Shown: piece after piece, positions 18,098 through 27,108 of the stretch
Layout: every line of letters starts with the position of its first letter
How positions within the stretch are numbered: position 1 is the stretch's first letter
Source: Lachnospiraceae bacterium
GTDB taxonomy: Bacteria > Bacillota > Clostridia > Lachnospirales > Lachnospiraceae
Assembly: GCA_022766515.1 (NCBI GenBank)
Contig: JALEPA010000020.1
Location: forward strand, 1 to 37,825
Reading direction: 5' to 3'
DNA: 37,825 nt
The notes under the pieces: model-generated
What the model was told of the DNA's origin: nothing
Seen by the model: the letters and a program-made list of their open reading frames with translations, nothing else
The model's database searches: none
Made by a program: the position numbers and the translations under genes

Positions 18098-19376
18098 TCG
18101 CTTCTAATGCCTGTTTCAGATCAGCGATCAAATCCTCTTTATCTTCCAATCCACACGAAATGCGGACCAGACCTGCCGGAACTCCGGCTGCTGCCAGCTG
18201 CTCATCATTCATCTGACGATGTGTAGAAGTTGCCGGATTCAGGCAACAGGTTCTCGCATCTGCCACATGAGTCTCGATCGCTGCCAGTTTTAAGTGCTTC
18301 ATAAATGTCTCTGCAGCCTTTCTGCCACCTTTTAATTCAAAAGAAACAACACCGCAGCCGCCATTTGGCAGGTATTTCTGTGCAATCTCATAATATTTAT
18401 CTGTAGGCAGACCGCTATAATTGACATAGGCTACCTGTGGCTGATCCTGCAAAAACTCTGCCACTGCCTGTCCATTCTCTACATGGCGAGGCATGCGGAC
18501 ATGCAACGATTCCAAGCCGAGATTTAACAAAAATGCATGTTGTGGTGACTGAATACATCCAAGATCACGCATAAGCTGTGCCGTACATTTCGTGATAAAC
18601 GCGCCCTCTTTGCCAAATTTCTCTGCATAAGTAATGCCATGATAAGAATCATCCGGTGTGCAGAGTCCGGGGAACTTGTCCTTATGCGCCATCCAGTCAA
18701 AGTTACCGGAATCTACGATCGCACCACCTACTGCTGCACCATGTCCATCCATATACTTTGTCGTAGAATGGGTAACAATATCAGCACCCCACTCGATCGG
18801 ACGACAGTTGATCGGTGTTGGGAAAGTATTATCCACGATCAACGGAACACCATGTGCATGTGCTGCTTTCGCAAATTTCTCGATGTCCAGTACCGTCAAT
18901 GCCGGATTCGCGATCGTCTCACCAAATACTGCTTTCGTGTTATCCTGAAAAGCTGCATTTAACTCTTCTTCCGTACAGTCCGGTGACACAAAAGTTACCT
19001 CGATACCCATTTTCTTCATCGTCACTTCGATGAGATTAAAAGTACCACCATAGATCGATGAAGATGCCACGATATGACTGCCACACTCACAAATATTAAA
19101 CAGCGCAAAAAAGTTTGCTGCCTGACCGGAAGATGTCAGCATAGCTGCCGTACCGCCTTCCATCTCCGCTATTTTGGCTGCCACATGATCATTTGTTGGA
19201 TTTTGCAGACGCGTATAAAAATAACCCGATGCTTCCAGATCAAACAACTTTCCCATATCCTCGCTCGTGTCATACTTAAATGTCGTAGACTGCACGATAG
19301 GAATCTGTCTTGGCTCTCCATTTCCCGGCGTATATCCCGCCTGTACACATTTCGTGTTCATCTTGTAATCACTCAT
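18087..19376 (-). CDS. metY: O-acetylhomoserine aminocarboxypropyltransferase / sulfhydrylase
   Basis: MNTKCVQAGYTPGNGEPRQIPIVQSTTFKYDTSEDMGKLFDL, THSTTKYMDGHGAAVGG PLP site. Confidence 0.92.
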   Translation of the reverse strand: MSDYKMNTKCVQAGYTPGNGEPRQIPIVQSTTFKYDTSEDMGKLFDLEASGYFYTRLQNPTNDHVAAKIAEMEGGTAAMLTSSGQAANFFALFNICECGSHIVASSSIYGGTFNLIEVTMKKMGIEVTFVSPDCTEEELNAAFQDNTKAVFGETIANPALTVLDIEKFAKAAHAHGVPLIVDNTFPTPINCRPIEWGADIVTHSTTKYMDGHGAAVGGAIVDSGNFDWMAHKDKFPGLCTPDDSYHGITYAEKFGKEGAFITKCTAQLMRDLGCIQSPQHAFLLNLGLESLHVRMPRHVENGQAVAEFLQDQPQVAYVNYSGLPTDKYYEIAQKYLPNGGCGVVSFELKGGRKAAETFMKHLKLAAIETHVADARTCCLNPATSTHRQMNDEQLAAAGVPAGLVRISCGLEDKEDLIADLKQALEAIED

Positions 19377-19466
19377 AATTCTCCTCTTTTCTGCGCTGTC
19401 TCGTGTTGTGTTACACAGTGCTGCAGCGCGCGCACTGCGTTTGTATCATGATTGACCTCTTTATTC

Positions 19467-20018
19467 TTATCCTATCAGCGACTCACAGGCAAAATCCTGC
19501 AGGCTTCCCTGATAGACAACTCGCCACTCCGGCAGTTGCATAAAATTAGTCGGATGAACCACTCCGGTAATCTCCCCTTGCCCGATCATATCAAACTCCG
19601 CCAGCACATGACGCACAAACTCCGAACAATAGTAATGATCCCTCGATTGGTACGCCAAATGAAACAATGCCAGAAAAAGTCCAATATAGTTGTAGGTATA
19701 CTGTGCTCTATGATCGTACATTTCCTCTAAATACCGCTTTATGTCCTGATAAACCTGTTCCCCGACCGGAAGTGCCAACACGACAATCTTTGTATTTTGG
19801 AATCTATGAAATGTCCCATAAGCGGGACTCTCCTTTACAAATCCTCCCCAAACAGGATTGTACGGATGCATCCGTCCAAAAGAATACATCGTCTGCAGGG
19901 TCGGATCGACACTAATCGATGCATGATTATAAACAGCTCTCGTAACCGCTTTAATAATACGTGATAATATCGTGCCCGTCTGACTGATCACGATATAGAT
20001 CTGTCTTTGCTCCTCCAT
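19467..20018 (-). CDS. YiiX/YebB-like permuted NlpC/P60 (papain-like) family protein
   Basis: His motif NHASISVD near the N-terminus and Cys motif YYCSEFV near the C-terminus, i.e. circularly permuted order. Confidence 0.6.
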   Translation of the reverse strand: MEEQRQIYIVISQTGTILSRIIKAVTRAVYNHASISVDPTLQTMYSFGRMHPYNPVWGGFVKESPAYGTFHRFQNTKIVVLALPVGEQVYQDIKRYLEEMYDHRAQYTYNYIGLFLALFHLAYQSRDHYYCSEFVRHVLAEFDMIGQGEITGVVHPTNFMQLPEWRVVYQGSLQDFACESLIG

Positions 20019-20041
20019 TCTCTTCCCCCTTATCTTCAGTA

Positions 20042-20821
20042 TTATAAAGACATTAGCTTATGAAATAAGATTTCTTCCTCTTTATCCGCTTTACTGCACT
20101 GAAATTCGATCTTTCCCTGCTCCTCGCTATCCGACAAAAGTCCGGATTCCTGCAAACGTCTTCTCATCTCGCACGCTGTGCCGCAAGCTCCATCGTAGAT
20201 TGCCACGCACTCACCTGCTACCTGCACGACCATATCCTGTACAAATGGATAATGTGTGCAGCCAAGCACGATCGCATCGATTGGCTGATCCTGTACACTC
20301 CACAATAATTCCGTCAGATATTTACGCAGGTTGTCTCCTGTTGTCTCTCCCCGTTCTACAAACTCCATCAGTCCCGGACAGGGTAAAGGTACGATCTGTG
20401 CCTTGTCCTCATAACGCCCCATCAGCTTTTGAAATTTTTCCTGCCGCAATGTCATTGGTGTTGCCATAACGACCACTCTTCCGCCCGGATGTTCTAACAC
20501 TGCCGGTTTGATCGCCGGTTCAATCCCTACTAAAGGTACTTCCGGATGCATTTGGCGTAACTTTGCCACCGCAGCACTTGTCGCTGTATTACATGCCACT
20601 ACGATCCCCTTCGCTCCCTGCTCTAACAGGCGCTCCACATTGGCGATCGTCAGTTCACGGATCTCCTGCAGCGGTTTCGTTCCATATGGTGCATGTGCGG
20701 AATCTCCGTAATACAAAAAATCCTCACCCGGCATCACACGAACAAGCTGACGCAATACGCTGACGCCGCCCATACCGGAATCAAATACACCAATCGGTCT
20801 ATTTCGTAATTCTGTATCCAT
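20042..20821 (-). CDS. murI: Glutamate racemase
   Basis: RPIGVFDSGMGGVSVLRQL, YYGDSAHAPYGTKP, VVACNTATSAA, VLGCTHYPF. Confidence 0.95.
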   Translation of the reverse strand: MDTELRNRPIGVFDSGMGGVSVLRQLVRVMPGEDFLYYGDSAHAPYGTKPLQEIRELTIANVERLLEQGAKGIVVACNTATSAAVAKLRQMHPEVPLVGIEPAIKPAVLEHPGGRVVVMATPMTLRQEKFQKLMGRYEDKAQIVPLPCPGLMEFVERGETTGDNLRKYLTELLWSVQDQPIDAIVLGCTHYPFVQDMVVQVAGECVAIYDGACGTACEMRRRLQESGLLSDSEEQGKIEFQCSKADKEEEILFHKLMSL

Positions 20822-20892
20822 GCTCTTACTCTTTTCTTTCCCCACAAACAACACCCTGCGCCAAATATCGACACAGGGCATCTTTATCTCTA

Positions 20893-21876
20893 TCAATCTT
20901 TATCAATGATTTCTTTATAAAAGCCGGAATAATCCTTGCGGCCCTCTTTCATCGCTGCGATCGCTGCACGAGGATGCTGATTGAGATGTCCTGTCAGCAG
21001 ATACGGAATATCAAATCCCCATTCCACACCTTGCTCTTTCAATGGAACAATGTTCTCCTCGATAAACCGGATTACCGGGAACAGTTTATATCTTGGATTC
21101 TTCAAAAATCCTAACAACAGTTCCATTGCACAGTTACCGGCACCTCTTCCCATGCCGCTCATTGTCGCATCCAGGTAAGATACACCACGCGCACAAGACT
21201 CAATCGTATTAGCAAATGCCAACTGCTGATTGTTATGTGCATGCATTCCTATGTATTTATTGTACTTATCTCCAATCTCCATATATTGATCGGAGATCGT
21301 GCGGATCTGCTCTGGGAACAAAGAACCAAAACTATCAACGATATAAATGCCGTCTACACAAGATTTTCCAAGCATCTCCAGCGCCTGATTGATGTCAGAC
21401 TCCTTTGCATTAGAAATCGCCATAATGTTACAAGTCGTCTCATAACCTTTGCGATTGGCATCTTCGATCATGTCTAATGCTGCCGGCATTGTATTTACAT
21501 AGGTTGCCACTCTGACCAGATCTACCGGGCTTTCGCTGCGATCATGAATATCCTCTTTGTAATTGCAGCGTCCTACATCTGCCATAATGGATATTTTCAG
21601 ATCAGTATCATTGTCACCAACAATTTTGCGGATCGTGTCATCTTCGGCAAATTTCCAAGGTCCAAACTCGTCCACATTAAACATTTCTTTATCGGCACGA
21701 TAACCAAACTCCATATAGTCTACGCCAGCTTTCACATTGGCATGATATAATGCTTTGATAAATTCATCCGTAAAGTAAAAATCGTTGACAAGTCCTCCAT
21801 CACGAATCGTTGCATCCAACACCTTAATATCGGGACGGAACGATAATAAATCTCCTTTTTTTGACACTTTCTTCAT
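20893..21876 (-). CDS. HMGL-like / DRE-TIM aldolase family protein
   Basis: KVLDATIRDGGLVNDFYF, MHAHNNQQLAFANT, SYLDATMSGMGRGAGNCAMELL. Confidence 0.85.
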   Translation of the reverse strand: MKKVSKKGDLLSFRPDIKVLDATIRDGGLVNDFYFTDEFIKALYHANVKAGVDYMEFGYRADKEMFNVDEFGPWKFAEDDTIRKIVGDNDTDLKISIMADVGRCNYKEDIHDRSESPVDLVRVATYVNTMPAALDMIEDANRKGYETTCNIMAISNAKESDINQALEMLGKSCVDGIYIVDSFGSLFPEQIRTISDQYMEIGDKYNKYIGMHAHNNQQLAFANTIESCARGVSYLDATMSGMGRGAGNCAMELLLGFLKNPRYKLFPVIRFIEENIVPLKEQGVEWGFDIPYLLTGHLNQHPRAAIAAMKEGRKDYSGFYKEIIDKD

Positions 21877-21906
21877 CCTCCACTCATTTGTTCGTTTGAC
21901 TCTGCT

Positions 21907-21956
21907 ATGCGAGTAATTTCCAGTTTCTCAAAATAAGAGCGTTATTGCTAACGCTC
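21907..21956. repeat. Diverged copy of the dispersed palindromic repeat, possibly serving as terminator of the ncRNA
   Basis: gcGAGtAATTTCCagTTT...AAtAAGAGCgttattgctaacGCTC compared with tGAGcAATTTCCtaTTT...AAAAGAGCaaaaccagcgtttTGCTC. Confidence 0.4.
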
Positions 21957-22147
21957 CTATTTATTAATCCATATAGCCCAAAATGCCGGTTCCTGAATTT
22001 TGACGCCTAGCAGAAGCTAGGTGGGTCACCGCATACAAGATTTTGTCTTCCTCTGCAAACGAAGGCCTGACATCCACTTATAAATATAGGAATCCCAATT
22101 CAAAAGTGTAGGTTCAAAATATCAGAAGTTGTCGTACATTCCAGGTA
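21930..22147 (-). ncRNA. Structured non-coding RNA candidate, possibly 6S RNA (SsrS)
   Basis: Own promoter (TTGTAT-17-TATACT), closing stem CUGAUAUUUUGA/UCAAAAUUCAG, internal hairpin CCUAGC-uucu-GCUAGG flanked by UGAC/GUCA, strong terminator GAGCGTTAgcaaTAACGCTC then TTATTTT; no ORF. Confidence 0.55.
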
Positions 22148-22153
22148 CTATTA

Positions 22154-22182
22154 AGTATATACAATTCCGTACAAAAATACAA
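22154..22182 (-). promoter_or_regulatory. Promoter of the ncRNA candidate
   Basis: Minus strand TTGTAT (22182-22177), 17 bp, TATACT (22159-22154). Confidence 0.65.
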
Positions 22183-22239
22183 CTAAAAATTATAACTGCC
22201 ACGATCTACCATATTGCCTTCGTTCTGCCGCCGTTTTCA

Positions 22240-23778
22240 CTACTCAAACTGTGTGGTGTCCGTCAGTTCTGCAAAAGTAAACACAAAAGCAGTTCCCTGT
22301 CCTTCTTTACTCTCTACCTGAATATCACTATCATGGCGCAGTGCGATCTGTCGGGCGATCATCAATCCAAGTCCGGTTCCTTTTTCGTTTTGCTTTAATT
22401 TGGATTTATAAAACTTCTCGAAAATATAAGGAAGCTCCTCTTCTTTGATGCCCACTCCATGATCCCTGATCTCCACCTGTATCTGCTCCTGTTCCTCGGC
22501 GACCGTGATCTCTATCGCGCCGCCTTCGTGCGAGAATTTGACGGCATTGTCCAAAATGATCATAAACATTTGGCGAAGTCGCACATAGTCTCCCAAGATC
22601 AAACACGGCTGCTCCTCCGGTGCCTGCAGCTTGATCTCTACCTGTTTGCTCTGTGCTACCACTCGCGCACTTCGCACAACATCCGAAAAGATCTGCGTGA
22701 TGCTGACCGGTTCTTTGTCGATCTGGAAGTCCGGATTTTGCATTTTGGATAACACAAACAGATCCCCTACCAGTCGTTCCATGCCCTGACATTCCGTCAA
22801 GATCCTGCGGTAGATCTCCTGAATATTGTCCTCGCCTTCGATCACACCATCTGACAAGCTCTCCGCATAACCCCGCATGACCGTGATCGGTGTGCGAAGT
22901 TCATGCGACACATTGGCGAAAAAGTCTTTTCGCACCTGCTCCAGTCCCTCGCGCTCTTCCTCTGCCTTGGCAAGCTGCGCTGACAATGCATCCAGCCGCT
23001 CCTCTAACGCTGCAAGCTGGCGGCTCCTGCTCTTCTTCTCGATCGGTAAATAATCTCCCTGTGAGATCCGGTAAATATCGCGTTCAATCTTATTCAATGG
23101 CCGTGACAGATATCTGGCAAATGCAATGGCAAGAATAAATGATATCAACACAGCGATGATCGCACTCAAAGTGATCAAATACTTGCCTTCCTGCAATCCC
23201 ATCGTCTGTTTATCGATCATCGACACCATCATGATACCGCCGATCACTTCTTCCGTCTGAATATCGCGTATCGGCACCGCCACACGAAGAATCATCATGC
23301 CGTAAGCCTTATCATAGCTGGAAGATGCCGTCACCTGACCTGCAAATGCCCCCTGCAGGACCTTATTCATTTCTGCCGTCATGGCATCGTCGCCCAAGCT
23401 GGCATTGGTGTATTCCTCTTCCAGGCAATTTTCTCCGTTTCCATTGCTGACGATCCAGACATCCGTCTGCTCTGCTCCTTCCAGTTCGTCAACATAGACG
23501 GAATATTTCTCATATTGTTTGAGATTTCCGTTGTAATGAAATCTGGCGACACGACGAGAGATTTTCTTTCCCTGCTTCGTGAGCAATTCCGTGTAAGAAC
23601 GAATATAATTTTTTTGATATAAGCGGGTAAATATAATGCCGGTCAGTACTAAAGTGACCGTCAATACAAAGACAAAGGACGCATAAATCCGAATCGCGAT
23701 ATCATTTTTATAGATCGCTTTCTGCCCTGCCACTGACTTCTGTTGTTTCTCCGCCCGTTTCTTCTTTCTGTTCCACAT
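22240..23778 (-). CDS. Sensor histidine kinase (two TM, extracytoplasmic sensor, HAMP, HisKA, HATPase_c)
   Basis: FFANVSHELRTPITVMRGYAESL (H box), ILDNAVKFSHEG (N box), GTGLGLMIARQI (G box). Confidence 0.95.
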   Translation of the reverse strand: MWNRKKKRAEKQQKSVAGQKAIYKNDIAIRIYASFVFVLTVTLVLTGIIFTRLYQKNYIRSYTELLTKQGKKISRRVARFHYNGNLKQYEKYSVYVDELEGAEQTDVWIVSNGNGENCLEEEYTNASLGDDAMTAEMNKVLQGAFAGQVTASSSYDKAYGMMILRVAVPIRDIQTEEVIGGIMMVSMIDKQTMGLQEGKYLITLSAIIAVLISFILAIAFARYLSRPLNKIERDIYRISQGDYLPIEKKSRSRQLAALEERLDALSAQLAKAEEEREGLEQVRKDFFANVSHELRTPITVMRGYAESLSDGVIEGEDNIQEIYRRILTECQGMERLVGDLFVLSKMQNPDFQIDKEPVSITQIFSDVVRSARVVAQSKQVEIKLQAPEEQPCLILGDYVRLRQMFMIILDNAVKFSHEGGAIEITVAEEQEQIQVEIRDHGVGIKEEELPYIFEKFYKSKLKQNEKGTGLGLMIARQIALRHDSDIQVESKEGQGTAFVFTFAELTDTTQFE

Positions 23779-23787
23779 ATATTTTTC

Positions 23788-24483
23788 CTATGCTTCATTC
23801 ACTTCAAACTTGTAGCCGACACCCCAAATGGTCTTGATCGCCCAACCCGGATGATCCACAGTGTCTAATTTGGCGCGCAGTCTCTTGATGTGTGAATCCA
23901 CCGTACGGCTGTCGCCATAATAATCATACCCCCACAAGCTGTCCAACAAGTTGTCTCTGGTAAATACCTTTCCCGGTGTACTTGCCAAAGTCCACATCGT
24001 CTCGACTTCTTTTTTGGTCAGCGGAATCTTCTTGCCATCCACCTTAAAAGTATACTCTTCAATATTCACGACCATATTGGAAATCCGGATCTGGCTGTCT
24101 GACTTTTGCACCCCATCCTGTCGATTCATTCTTCTGAGTACCGCACGAAGTCTCGCCATAACCTCACTCGGACTAAATGGTTTGACAATATAATCGTCCG
24201 CGCCAATATCCAATCCCATGATCTTGTCGTAATCTTCTCCTCTTGCCGTGATCAAAATGATCGGTACTGCCGATTCACTGCGGATATCCCGACACACTTC
24301 ATATCCGTCCTTGTGAGGCATCATAACATCTAACAGGATTGCTGCCGGATCATACTGATGAAACAACTTCTCGGCTTCGATACCGTCTTTTGCAATGATC
24401 GGCTCATATCCTTCTTTTTTCACATAAGCTTCCAAAATATCCGTAATGTCCTTATTATCGTCTGCAATTAATATGTATTCCAT
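23788..24483 (-). CDS. OmpR/PhoB-family response regulator
   Basis: MEYILIADDNKDITDILEAYVKKEGYEP..., ILLDVMMPHKDGYEV, winged helix DSRTVDSHIKRLRAKL; start corrected to ATG 24483 (SD gaggag). The track ORF extends into a repeat. Confidence 0.95.
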   Translation of the reverse strand: MEYILIADDNKDITDILEAYVKKEGYEPIIAKDGIEAEKLFHQYDPAAILLDVMMPHKDGYEVCRDIRSESAVPIILITARGEDYDKIMGLDIGADDYIVKPFSPSEVMARLRAVLRRMNRQDGVQKSDSQIRISNMVVNIEEYTFKVDGKKIPLTKKEVETMWTLASTPGKVFTRDNLLDSLWGYDYYGDSRTVDSHIKRLRAKLDTVDHPGWAIKTIWGVGYKFEVNEA

Positions 24484-24513
24484 ACGCTTCTCCTCACTTA
24501 TCCATTTTGTATC

Positions 24514-24542
24514 ATTATAATACCTATTTTCAAAAACTACAA
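24514..24542 (-). promoter_or_regulatory. Promoter of the two-component operon
   Basis: Minus strand TTGTAG-17-TATAAT. Confidence 0.55.
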
Positions 24543-24608
24543 AATATTTATGGCAAACCTTTGACATCTTTCTGCCATTTCTCTCTTTTACAATCTTACC
24601 ATACAAAA

Positions 24609-24786
24609 GAGCAAAACCAGCGTTTTGCTCTGCAAGAATTGCGAAAGAAATTCTTGGTGGCATAACACCACATTATGAGCAATTTCCTATTTAGGAACAA
24701 AAGAGCAAAACCAGCGTTTTGCTCTGCAAGAATTGCTTTCACAATTCTTGGTGGTATATTTATAAGCAATTTCCTATTTAGGAACA
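24609..24786. repeat. Two tandem copies (94-bp period) of the dispersed multi-hairpin repeat
   Basis: GAGCAAAACCAGCGTTTTGCTCTGCAAGAATTGC...ATTCTTGGTGG...AGCAATTTCCTATTTAGGAACAAA at 24609 and again from 24703. Confidence 0.9.
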
Positions 24787-24844
24787 AAGCTATCTTTTCG
24801 GCTTCTTATAGAAGCCAATTTTCAACCAACGAAAGGAGATCGCT

Positions 24845-25612
24845 ATGCATTTATTTCGCAGATTTGCGAGCGTCACACTGCTTGGTGCTTTGGCGGTGAC
24901 CATGTTGTGCAGCAGCCATACACTGGCAGCCACAGCCTTGAAGAATGACAATACGCGACAAGTCGTTGCGACTGTCAATAGGCAAATACACAATTCCATA
25001 CAGACCACCGGGACAACATTGACTGTCACGGACGAATTGCAGCAAAAGGTCTTGAGTTCTACGAAAGGACGCAAGGCATCGAAATCACAGTTCAAAAAAC
25101 AGTTCAAAAAGCTGCTCTTTGTAAGAGACTCTTCGAGCCTGACTTTGATCGGTGATACCGAGGATTACGATGTTACTTTTAAGAGTTCAGATACCTCTAT
25201 TTTAAGAGTAGACAAAGTGTCTGATAACACTTGCGATTACTATGGTATTGCTGCCGGAAAGGCAACGATCACCATTCGCATCAAGAATAAAAACGAACTG
25301 TTTTTCTGGAATCGACCTCTGGTGCTTAGGGCGAAAATAACCGTTTCGCCACGCGCAGTCAGCGTGAAGTTCCGTCACTCCAAATATAAGATCATAAAAG
25401 GCAGATCCAGACAGCTGCGGACTACGATCCGTCCAAGTATCACCAAGGAAAAGCCAAATTATCAGTCTCTCAACCCTTCTATTGCAACGGTCAACGCAAA
25501 AGGAGTTGTTCGTGCCAGGTCGGAGGGTACCGCATATATTACGGCAACCTTGGCAAACGGTATGCAATCCAAATGCAAGATCATTGTCAAAAAGCAAAAC
25601 GGCACCTCGTAA
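24845..25612 (+). CDS. Secreted bacterial Ig-like (Big2) domain protein
   Basis: Signal peptide MHLFRRFASVTLLGALAVTMLCSSHTLAA; SSDTSILRVD...GIAAGKATITI and NPSIATVNAKGVVRARSEGTAYITATLANG Big2 signatures; SD aaaggag. Confidence 0.85.
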   Translation: MHLFRRFASVTLLGALAVTMLCSSHTLAATALKNDNTRQVVATVNRQIHNSIQTTGTTLTVTDELQQKVLSSTKGRKASKSQFKKQFKKLLFVRDSSSLTLIGDTEDYDVTFKSSDTSILRVDKVSDNTCDYYGIAAGKATITIRIKNKNELFFWNRPLVLRAKITVSPRAVSVKFRHSKYKIIKGRSRQLRTTIRPSITKEKPNYQSLNPSIATVNAKGVVRARSEGTAYITATLANGMQSKCKIIVKKQNGTS

Positions 25613-25630
25613 CAGAGATGCCGTTTTATT
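25596..25630. terminator. Terminator overlapping the stop codon of the Big2 gene
   Basis: AAAACGGCAcCTC gtaaca GAGaTGCCGTTTT ATT. Confidence 0.85.
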
Positions 25631-25731
25631 ACTTTCTCAGATCTCATACCTATAACCGGACTGCTTTCGCATTTTGCCTCAGGCACGATATTGGTCATAT
25701 TTCAAATACTGCATCACCGACATTTCCAAAA

Positions 25732-26295
25732 TTATAGATCCAAGAAAATATCTTTTGAGAATTTAGGATGTTTCGTGTCTTTCTCTGACACAATAGGTGT
25801 TTCTCCCGCAGGGATCGGCCAGTCGATCTGCAGTGACTCATCATCCCATGCAATGCCTGCTTCTGATGTTGGATCATAATAATCCGTACATTTGTAGAAA
25901 AACTCTGCGGTATCTGACATGACATAAAATCCATGTGCAAATCCTGCAGGTACAAAGAAGGAAGTAGCATCCTCTCCACTAAGTTCCACGCCATACCATT
26001 GACCATATGTCTTAGAACCTTTGCGTATGTCTACGACAACATCATACACTCTGCCCTGCAGTACACGGACCAATTTTCCCTGTGTATGCTGCTTTTGATA
26101 ATGCAATCCACGCAAAACACCTTTTGTTGAACTAGACTGATTATCCTGTACAAATTCTGCCGTAATACCACCCTTGGCAAATTCCTCTTTCTGATAAGTC
26201 TCCATGAAGTAACCTCTGGAGTCTCCAAACTTCTTGGTGTGCACCAAGTACAATCCTTCAAAATCTCCACATTGCTCAAATGTAAAATTTCCCAT
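25732..26295 (-). CDS. rfbC: dTDP-4-dehydrorhamnose 3,5-epimerase
   Basis: GDSRGYFMETYQKEEF, FVQDNQSSSTKGVLRGLHYQ, FVPAGFAHGFYVMSDTAEFFYKCTDYY; SD aggagga before ATG 26295. Confidence 0.95.
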   Translation of the reverse strand: MGNFTFEQCGDFEGLYLVHTKKFGDSRGYFMETYQKEEFAKGGITAEFVQDNQSSSTKGVLRGLHYQKQHTQGKLVRVLQGRVYDVVVDIRKGSKTYGQWYGVELSGEDATSFFVPAGFAHGFYVMSDTAEFFYKCTDYYDPTSEAGIAWDDESLQIDWPIPAGETPIVSEKDTKHPKFSKDIFLDL

Positions 26296-26378
26296 AACTC
26301 TGTTCCTCCTGCTCAGAAGTATACTCCTTTCCTTCCACATGAGCAACCCTGTCCAATTTTCCGGACAGAAATATATCG

Positions 26379-27089
26379 TTAGATCGGCAGATGCAGCCAC
26401 CGCTTTCTGGCTTCTTTTTTCTTTTCCCGATCATCCCTCGTCTGTATCGTCTGCACTTCTACCTCTTCTGTTGCTGCGATCTCCCGTGTTTTATCCGGCT
26501 TTAGTTCGACAAGGATCTGCTGAAGGATGTCGATCTGTTTCTCCTGCAGCTCCTCTTTTTCACGCATCAGATAGTTCATTTCTTTGGTCAGATTTTCCGT
26601 GACATGATCTGTGATCCTTTTTTCGGATTCCTCCCATGACTCCTGCATCATCCCCTGCATCATCTCACGCAATACCGTCTGAAACTTTTCTAATTTTTCT
26701 TCTTTTCTCTCCACATCTTCCAGCCCTGTACCGCTGTCGCTGCGGATCGGCATCTCCATCACCTTCCCCATGCTGCTGTGTTTATGATGCTCTTCTTCCA
26801 TTTGCACACGCTGGTTCAATTCCTGACGCAGAGCATATAACTCCTGTCCGGTCATCTTCTCCACCCTTGCCATATCCGGTAACAGTCTGCGGATCGAGCG
26901 CAGCAAAAATCCCTGCTCTTTCCACTCCTTGATCTTGTGTAATATATGAATGTCCTGATCCCGGTAAATACGATGTCCCTGTGCATTTCTTGGTATGTGC
27001 AGATCCAATTCTTCTTCCCAATAACGCAGCACATGCGCCTCTACATTCACCTGCCTTGCCGCATCTGAAATACTGTATCTTTTCTCCAT
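26379..27089 (-). CDS. MerR-family transcriptional regulator with long coiled-coil C-terminus
   Basis: KRYSISDAARQVNVEAHVLRYWEEELDLHIPRNAQGHRIYRDQDI. Confidence 0.88.
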   Translation of the reverse strand: MEKRYSISDAARQVNVEAHVLRYWEEELDLHIPRNAQGHRIYRDQDIHILHKIKEWKEQGFLLRSIRRLLPDMARVEKMTGQELYALRQELNQRVQMEEEHHKHSSMGKVMEMPIRSDSGTGLEDVERKEEKLEKFQTVLREMMQGMMQESWEESEKRITDHVTENLTKEMNYLMREKEELQEKQIDILQQILVELKPDKTREIAATEEVEVQTIQTRDDREKKKEARKRWLHLPI

Positions 27090-27108
27090 TCCAACCACCA
27101 TGCCTTTC

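Noticed and set aside
19377-19466. GC-rich hairpin upstream of metY as a SAM riboswitch
   Set aside because: Only a short CAGTGC/GCACTG stem; no SAM-I/S-box core motifs could be seen.
20853-20879. CCCTG/CAGGG hairpin between the aldolase and murI as a terminator
   Set aside because: Short 5-bp stem with a large loop and no U-run; the genes are closely spaced and likely co-transcribed.
24484-24663. N-terminal 60-aa extension of the response regulator in the ORF track
   Set aside because: It runs through the promoter and into the repeat; ATG 24483 with a gaggag SD begins the canonical receiver domain.
24609-24786. Tandem palindromic units resembling a short CRISPR array
   Set aside because: Only two units, and the whole 94-bp unit is repeated including the intervening sequence, so there are no unique spacers; no cas genes nearby.
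24596-24899. ORFs 24596..24787 (-) and 24675..24899 (+) as small proteins
   Set aside because: They translate the repeat palindromes themselves (AEQNAGFALL / RAKPAFCSARIAF) and have no SD; the same peptide appears in unrelated repeat copies (36851..37054).
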